Below, in pieces: positions 58,050 to 64,000 of a stretch of 64,000 bases of DNA (the stretch's first letter is position 1; every line of letters starts with the position of its first letter). Source of the DNA: Amphiura filiformis (taxonomy: Eukaryota > Echinodermata > Ophiuroidea > Amphilepidida > Amphiuridae); NCBI RefSeq assembly GCF_039555335.1, contig NC_092646.1:35121380-35185379 (forward strand). Direction: 5' to 3'. Made by a program: the position numbers and the translations under genes. The notes beneath the pieces are model-generated. The model saw only the letters and a list, made by a program, of their open reading frames with translations. It made no database searches and had not been told where the DNA came from.

Positions 58050-59678
58050 CTACCTTTAATAGCAAAAATACACGTCGATTTCAACCAATGGTTCAAGTAA
58101 TGTAATGTTAAACTTACATTTCATTTTCAGCTCTTTCTACGTCATGAAGAAGGTCAATCAAATCCAGTAGCTCTCTGTATAAAATATTATTAAAAATAAT
58201 AGTGTAGGATTGACGATGTTTGTTTATTGAAGTTATGTTAAACAAATCCTATCACTTTATCCCCTTCTCCATCCCCTCTTTCTTTCTTTTTCTTCTTGTC
58301 GTCCTCCACTGTAGATCTTACCGCTATCCTTCAACACCCCTCCTATGTCCCTGGGTTTTTAAAATGGAAATTCGTGAAATTAAAACAACAACAACATTAA
58401 TTGAATAGGCCTATATATGGGGGTATCCAACAGTTTTTGACATCACCCAGAAGTAAAGGAGCAATATCGATGAAATTTTGTCAGTGTAATCACTGGTTCT
58501 TATGTACATTATGGTCCAAATTCTGTATCATTGCCCCCCGGTGCCACAACCCTTCTCAGTGTTTTGGGTTCCCTGATCTTTTTGCTTTGTTATAATTCCT
58601 CTGTTTTGCTCTGTATAAGAGGAAGAGGAATATAGAAAAGGATGTGGCACGATATCTTACCAAATAACTCACACCTGATCATATCGAATCGGAGACAGTA
58701 TGTAAGATAAGAAAAACTAGACTTAGCTGTGGTCTAACCCACGAACACAGCCGTGTTGTGACCCCTAATGACCTTTGACCCCAAAATATATGAAAACGCC
58801 CATAGACATTGGCTAATGTCAATGCATGGGTGCACGTGGCACCACTTTGCTATGTTACTTGTGGCAGAAGGGGCATTTTGAAGGTTTTTCGTCTCAGACC
58901 GGAAGTGACCCCTTAATGACATTTGACCCCAAATAAAAAATACCTCATATGAATTGGGTAACCACAATTCCTGTGTGAACACACCGTTACTGTCCTATGT
59001 TTTTCTTAGCAAATAAAATTTTTTGAAGGTTTTTCGTTTTATACCGGAAGTGACCCCTTAATGACCTTTGACCCAAATATGTGAGGACCCCATAGACACT
59101 GGGTAATAACAATACATGTGTGCAAGTGGTGTCACTGTCCTACGTAATTTGTGGGAGGAGAAGCATTTTAAAGGTATTTCGTTTTATACCGGAAGTGGCC
59201 CCTTAATGACCTTTGACCCTAAATAAAAATACCACATATACACAGGGTAACTACAATTTATGTGTGAACATACCGTTACTGTCCTATGTTTTTCTTAGCA
59301 AATAAAAATTTTTGAAGGTTTTTTGTTTTATACCGGAAATGACCCCTTAATGACATTTGACCCAAATCTGTGAGGACCCCATAGACACTGGGTAATAGCA
59401 ATGCATGTGTGCAAGTGGGGTCACTGTCATTCGTAATCTGTAGGAGAAGAAGCATTTTGAGTTGAAATCACGTTTTTGACCCCTATGACCCAGCGTGACC
59501 TTTGACCCCACGAGATTCATGTGACATGTAGGGGCATGGTCAATGACGTCACGGCTGTGTAACAACATTATTTGCCAAACGTTTCCTACCTCAAATCTGT
59601 TGGTGCCGACTCAGCCCCGTTGAAAGCAGCGGCCATGATGGTCACGAGTAATAAAATCTTGGTCAATGCTGAAATCAT
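58050..59678 (-). CDS. Small secreted peptide precursor, gene B (3 exons)
   Basis: Exon 1 (59590-59678) encodes MISALTKILLLVTIMAAAF then NGAESAPTDL, with donor AG|GTAGGA. Exon 2 (58118-58174) lies between TTATACAG and GTAAGT and encodes RELLDLIDLLHDVERAENE. Exon 3 starts at 58053 after TGCTATTAAAG, completing Met then TAG. Against gene A, codons 4, 7, 8, 15 and 17 (signal peptide) all change the amino acid. In the mature region only silent changes occur (CCC/CCA at residue 26 and AGG/AGA at residue 30). Intron 1 contains the ETS/DR1 repeat element, absent from gene A. Homology to gene A ends just after the stop, and no AATAAA is seen nearby, so the 3' end is uncertain. Confidence 0.62.
58717..59560. 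mobile_element. Inserted repeat element with ETS and DR1 motifs
   Basis: It is absent from gene A at 24552/24553. AAC flanks both sides. ACACAGCCGTG near the left end mirrors CACGGCTGTGT at the right. Inside, a unit of about 145-150 bp repeats. It carries ACCGGAAGTG (58898, 59043, 59188; variant 59332) and TGACCTTTGACCC (58769, 59062, 59207, 59496; variants 58918, 59351). Confidence 0.85.
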
Positions 59679-59739
59679 TGTTACTCTCGCCAAGACTTGG
59701 AAATATCTGTTGCAATAAAATTACCAAAAGAGTCAAATA

Positions 59740-60889
59740 AACTGGAATGTCCGTCACAGGGTGTAGGTAAAATTAAAAAATCAAAATATCATTCATGATT
59801 TCTTTTCACAGAATTCAAAGGCCCATTTTACTCTGTTATCTTCTATAAAATTTGCATCAAAATTATGTAACCATTTCATAATCTAACACATTTCAAGTTC
59901 CTTCACAACATCGTCATTCCAGAAGAAAACATACAGGGTGTTCCAAAAACAATTTAACCCAATTTCGAAGGTTGATATCTAAATGTTGAAAAGTCTGTTT
60001 CAATTTGTTGTTGCAAATTCCTAAAAACCATCCTTGGTGAACAAAATACAAATGGGGCACCAGTTTTAAATCAAAGGGTCAAAATTAGGGTTGGTCTACG
60101 CGTTAGCCTATTGGCTGCTGCGTCACATCACTTAGAATTAACTGCGCGTATGAATAGGGTCAAATTTTTACATCTCACTGTTGCTTTATTGTAATGATTT
60201 CTTACAAACAAAAAGGATCCGAATAATAGCTTAGATTTTCCATCGTATGTTCATTATCCTTGACTGTCTGGACATATTGTGAAATGGACAATTTTTGTGC
60301 ATTTTCAACGATGTCTCCACGTTCATTTTGTACGTGCAAAATCTTCAAAACTGGCTAAATACACGACCTCGCTTCGATACAGGAATAGATAGACGGGCGT
60401 ACCATCCCGGCGTTAGGCACGGTTGTTTGATTGGATCATTTATTAGTTTTTCAAACAAAACATCATGTATAACCAAATTTTAGGCTTAAACAGCGAAATG
60501 TGATATCGTGCTAATATATACATATGCTTTTGAGTCGTTCTCAACTTTAATTTCCCCTCTTTTACAAAATTATTCACTTTCATAGTATCTTTTAAAGCTT
60601 TTTTGGATATAAAATGAATGTATTAATGCCAAAATTGGTGGCGCTATTTAGTTACTGGAAATTACCATTTTCAACCTTTTAATACAAATAATTCATTTTA
60701 TTGTTTGATGTTATAAAACTTCTTTGTTGCTTGTTTCCCCTATTCCAGCTGTTTTAATGGCAGTATTAATCACATACCCCTTGCAAATAAAGAAATGTGA
60801 TTTAGGATAAATAGCGCCATCTATAGTTTGCATTTAGTTAATAATGAAGCCAATTGCATATACATCAAACAGCCGTGTGAGCAATTGAG
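59740..60889. other. No gene; inverted partner of 63665-63787
   Basis: CAGGGTGTTCCAAAAAC at 59935 looks like a DNA-transposon end. 60770-60885 (ATAGCGCCATCTATAG, GAAGCCAATTGCATATAC) is mirrored at 63665-63787. The rest shows nothing recognisable. Confidence 0.6.
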
Positions 60890-61540
60890 TACCATGCATT
60901 AAAATTGACTCCCTGTCCCATGTACAATGTTGATTGGAGTCATATCGCCAGCCGCGTTGCTGGGCCCGTCAACATTAGTTGGTGGGTGGGGAGCAATATG
61001 GACTCAAGGAGGGTTCAGCTGGATGCACAGCATTGTTTGAAAACGCCAAGTTAAAATTACGCGAATGGGAAAACAGAGGGCATAATTATGATGCACCAAG
61101 TATCGCAACACATTTTGTCCAGGATTGTAGCTTTCTTCTCTTTATAGGCCCTTGATACTGGTATATAAATGATGAGTATTGGTGGTTGTTAAGTAAATTC
61201 ACGGTGAGTTTTATGGAAATGTCCAGCACTTTTTTATTGTGGTTGCATTAATGTTTAAAAAATCAACATGACGAAGTTTACTAGCGCGTAATCTTCAAAC
61301 ACTTTTATTCATAGAACGTATTTTCAGTTTTGAGTAATTTGGATAAAACACACATTTATTGATTGTCCTACCGCCTGTGTTTCGCAGTTAACATTAAAAA
61401 TGCTCCAATACCAATTAACTGACCATGACACCACATTTAACAATTATAGACTAACATAATGATTTTAATATCATATTAACAAATCGCAAACTTTTAAATT
61501 GAACATAATTTTTATTTTGTACATATCATGTATGGAAAGT
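60890..61540. repeat. Third anchor of the large duplication, copy B
   Basis: It matches 29118-30300 minus the TTAA foldback. The single TTAA at 61248-61251 is the empty site. Confidence 0.9.
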
Positions 61541-62344
61541 ACACATTTTTAGAAAGCCTACATTATAAGGATTTGATATGTGAAAAAAAGCAAAGACAAT
61601 ATTCAGGGTGGGCAAAATTTATATAGGGTGTAACATAATAATATTTTTTAAATAAATGTAATTTAATAAACCCTGGTATTTTTCCCCCTGTGATGAATAA
61701 GTAAAAACAGATATTGATCTAGAAGGATGAAACAAATCACATTTGCTTAAGTTTCCTTCTGCTCAGTAGAGCAAATATTGAGAATACATGGTGATCCATT
61801 AAGCGGAGATGATTTTTGTTGCGTGATGACCAAAAAATCTAACTTCTTCATAATACATTGGGTTTTGTTGTGTGGTGACCAACAACACATATTAATCTTC
61901 TTCTATATTAATAATGTCTGCTCTATTTGATTATCAATATACCAAAACGTAGAAAGAAAGTATGAACAACGTACACAAAAACCCTGCAGAAAATGGGTCA
62001 AAATGTAGTAATTAAGTTTACTAGCGCGTAATCTTCAAACACTTTTATTCATAAAACGTATTTTCAGTTTTGAATAATTTGGATAAAACACATATTTATT
62101 GATTGTCCTACCGCCTGCGTTTCGCAGTTAACATTAAAAATGCTCCAATACCAATTAACTGACCATGACACCACATTTAACAATTATAGACTAACATAAT
62201 GATTTTAATATCATATTAACAAATCGCAAACTTTTTAATTGAACATCACATATTAATCTTCTTCTATATTAATAATGTCTGCTCTATTTGATTATCAATA
62301 TTCCAAACGTAGAAAGAAAGTATGAACAACGTACACAAAAACCC
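61274..62344. repeat. Local direct duplication
   Basis: 61274-61505 recurs at 62013-62246 (TTTACTAGCGCGTAATC, CAATACCAATTAACTGACC). 61885-61990 recurs at 62246-62344 (TTCTATATTAATAATGTC). It is non-coding. Confidence 0.9.
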
Positions 62345-62998
62345 ACCAGGTTAAGAGACACAGCCAGGCAAGAGTGGTTCGCCGATGTTTGCACACTTGA
62401 TAAATTATGTACATACCGAGAATTCAAAACTCTCCTTAATCCTGAAATATATTTGTTTTCTGTTGAAATTTCATCTCATAGAAAAGCCCTTAGCCGGTTG
62501 AGGTGTTCGAGTCACTCATTATTTATTGAGACGGGTAGAATTCAAAATATTGATAGAGAATGTCGCATTTGTGTCCTTTGTGAAACAGGGGATATCGAGG
62601 ACGAATTCCATTTTGTTCTCATTTGCAATTTTTTCACCAGCTTGCGTTTAAGATACCTGCCTGTTTGGGTTTTGACTCGTCCAACTCGTCAAAAGTTTTA
62701 TTCTTTAATAAATACTCAAGACTCGAACACTTTGGCAAGCTTAGCTGCATTTGTTTATCATGCATTCATTCTAAGAAATAGTGTAGTTAAAACTTAATCA
62801 TGTTAATGGTAATACTTTACATGTAAAAATTATTCATCAGTATACTGTTTTTCTCATACAAGTTATATAATTATTTAAAATAATTTGTGGTGTTGTTTGT
62901 GTATTTGTGATGCTTTATAATGCAAAATATTTTGTAATACTATGGGCCAAAGGCCTGATTGTATTTAATAAAATTGAACTTGAACTTGAACTTGAACT
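62345..62998 (+). pseudogene. LINE 3' fragment with 12-bp target duplication
   Basis: Flanked by ACACAAAAACCC at 62333-62344 and 62999-63010. The frame to 62797 ends with LSRLRCSSHSLFIETGR, then RICVLCETGDIEDEFHF, the C-terminal Cys/His motif after the reverse transcriptase of jockey/CR1-like elements. It ends with AATAAAATTGAAC and a (TTGAAC)n tail. It is 5'-truncated. The start of the reading frame upstream of 62345 is host DNA. Confidence 0.85.
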
Positions 62999-63010
62999 AC
63001 ACAAAAACCC

Positions 63011-64000
63011 TGCAGAAAATGGGTCAAAATGTAGTAATTAACAATTAATTAATAAGTTGCATAACATTCAAAACTGTTTATATCATGAACTAGATCTTGT
63101 ATCAAGAATACTATGTATGCAAATTGTGGTTCTTGCTACTTGTACTTTTCTAAATACTGCATTTCAAAGTAGCTCTCTTTTTGGGCTTTTTGTGTGTAAT
63201 TCCTATGTTGCGCAAATGTCCTCCGGCGCAATGTCCTCCGATCCCCCGTAACCTACCCAGACACTTTGATCCGCAACTCGTTCATTACTAATCCAAATAA
63301 TCTATAAATGGTCTTAAATGAAAGAGGAGATAAATAGCAACAAAATTTACTTCCATAATGGTATGTAATTCTGTACATAATTTAGATTGAACCATAAAAA
63401 ACCACTTCACACGAAACAAATACCCCATATTTGATAGCCCAGTTCATGACATGCGACCATGTAGGCAAAACATCCTCTCATCCATACTTAATACGTTGCG
63501 CAGGAATTATTATAAATGTAAAAATATCAAGCAACAAGAAGCTCTCATCCTTACAATTCAGAGGTGGCCCATGATGTTAATTGTTCTCATCACTCCCAAC
63601 ATATCTCAACACCAATTAATACCCCAGGTTCATTTGGATGTAAAATAGAGATTGCGATTGCCTACACGGCTGTTTGATGTATATGCAATTGGCTTCATTA
63701 TTAACTAAATGCAAACTATAGATGGCGCTATTTATCCTAAATCATATTTCTTTATTTGCAAGGGGTATGTGATTAATACTGCCATTAAGGTGGCTGTGTA
63801 CTCTCAGACATGCATGTAGCAAAAGTGCAATAACTTTGTAATTCATCGCGCAAGACATATAAAAGTATACATTTTTATGAAGGCAAGACATCAATAAATC
63901 TTAATATAAATACAGATTTGGGGTAAAAACAACAATTCTGAAGAAAATCACAAAAAGTGAGTTTTTGGCAATATTTGTTAGGTACATCATAACAAAAAAC
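63011..64000. other. No gene recognised
   Basis: 63011-63040 continues the repeat interrupted by the LINE. 63665-63787 is the inverted partner of 60770-60885. The remaining sequence is AT-rich without a supported feature. Confidence 0.6.

Noticed and set aside
57862-58065. 67-codon minus-strand frame as exon 3 of peptide gene B
   Set aside because: Its phase does not match exon 2, and the conserved acceptor shared with gene A leads straight to ATG-TAG.

Overview
The window reads as AT-rich, repeat-saturated nuclear DNA of an animal. Introns, GTAAGT-type donors, a tRNA-derived SINE, RTE- and CR1/jockey-like LINEs, a Penelope-like fragment, a Helitron, hAT, PIF/Harbinger and TTAA elements, and long microsatellites all say metazoan. 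The scattered TAGGCCTA-like decay motifs and the LINE types suggest a marine invertebrate, perhaps a deuterostome (low confidence). There is no operon-like coding, CRISPR array, rRNA or complete large gene. Most long open frames are microsatellite translations or transposon debris.

The main large-scale structure is a collinear, same-orientation duplication. Three anchor blocks recur in the same order: 0.25-3.1 kb with 50.4-56.1 kb (bacterial-type cold-shock-domain exon), 22.25-24.71 kb with 58.04-59.73 kb (a small secreted-peptide gene), and 29.12-30.3 kb with 60.89-61.54 kb. Between the first two anchors the left copy has about 19 kb of nested transposons and the right copy about 2 kb. Because one copy often lacks an insertion that the other has, several elements can be defined to the base from filled and empty sites: a 2,961-bp Helitron, a 415-bp inverted-repeat element, a SINE, a 591-bp TTAA foldback and an ETS/DR1 repeat element.

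The best candidate new gene is a minus-strand locus present twice (22253-24667 and 58050-59678). It encodes a predicted 49-residue secreted precursor over three exons. Between copies the signal peptide has five amino-acid changes, while the predicted mature acidic helical peptide has none. The second candidate is a pair of single cold-shock domains of bacterial CspA type, each preceded by a conserved splice-acceptor-like sequence.

Layout: 0-3 kb, CSD block A. 3.7-5.9 kb, a PIF/Harbinger relic with a Myb/SANT-like ORF and a nested hAT element. 6.4-7.3 and 19.6-20.4 kb, two 844-bp elements with 7-bp target duplications. 9-22 kb, nested inverted repeats including a 2-kb palindrome. 22-25 kb, peptide gene A with a Penelope-like fragment in its intron. 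26-31 kb, Harbinger-like and TTAA elements. 33.6-34.6 kb, an inverted-repeat element. 35-39.4 kb, a long inverted repeat split by an RTE-type LINE. 39.8-40.2 kb, a possible membrane-protein exon. 42-45.4 kb, a 205-213-bp satellite broken by a CR1/jockey-like LINE. 47.8-50 kb, a tRNA-like sequence, histone-type stem-loops and palindromes. 50.4-56 kb, block B with the Helitron. 56.5-57.2 kb, a LINE tail. 58-59.7 kb, peptide gene B. 60-64 kb, duplicated AT-rich repeats and a LINE with a 12-bp target duplication.
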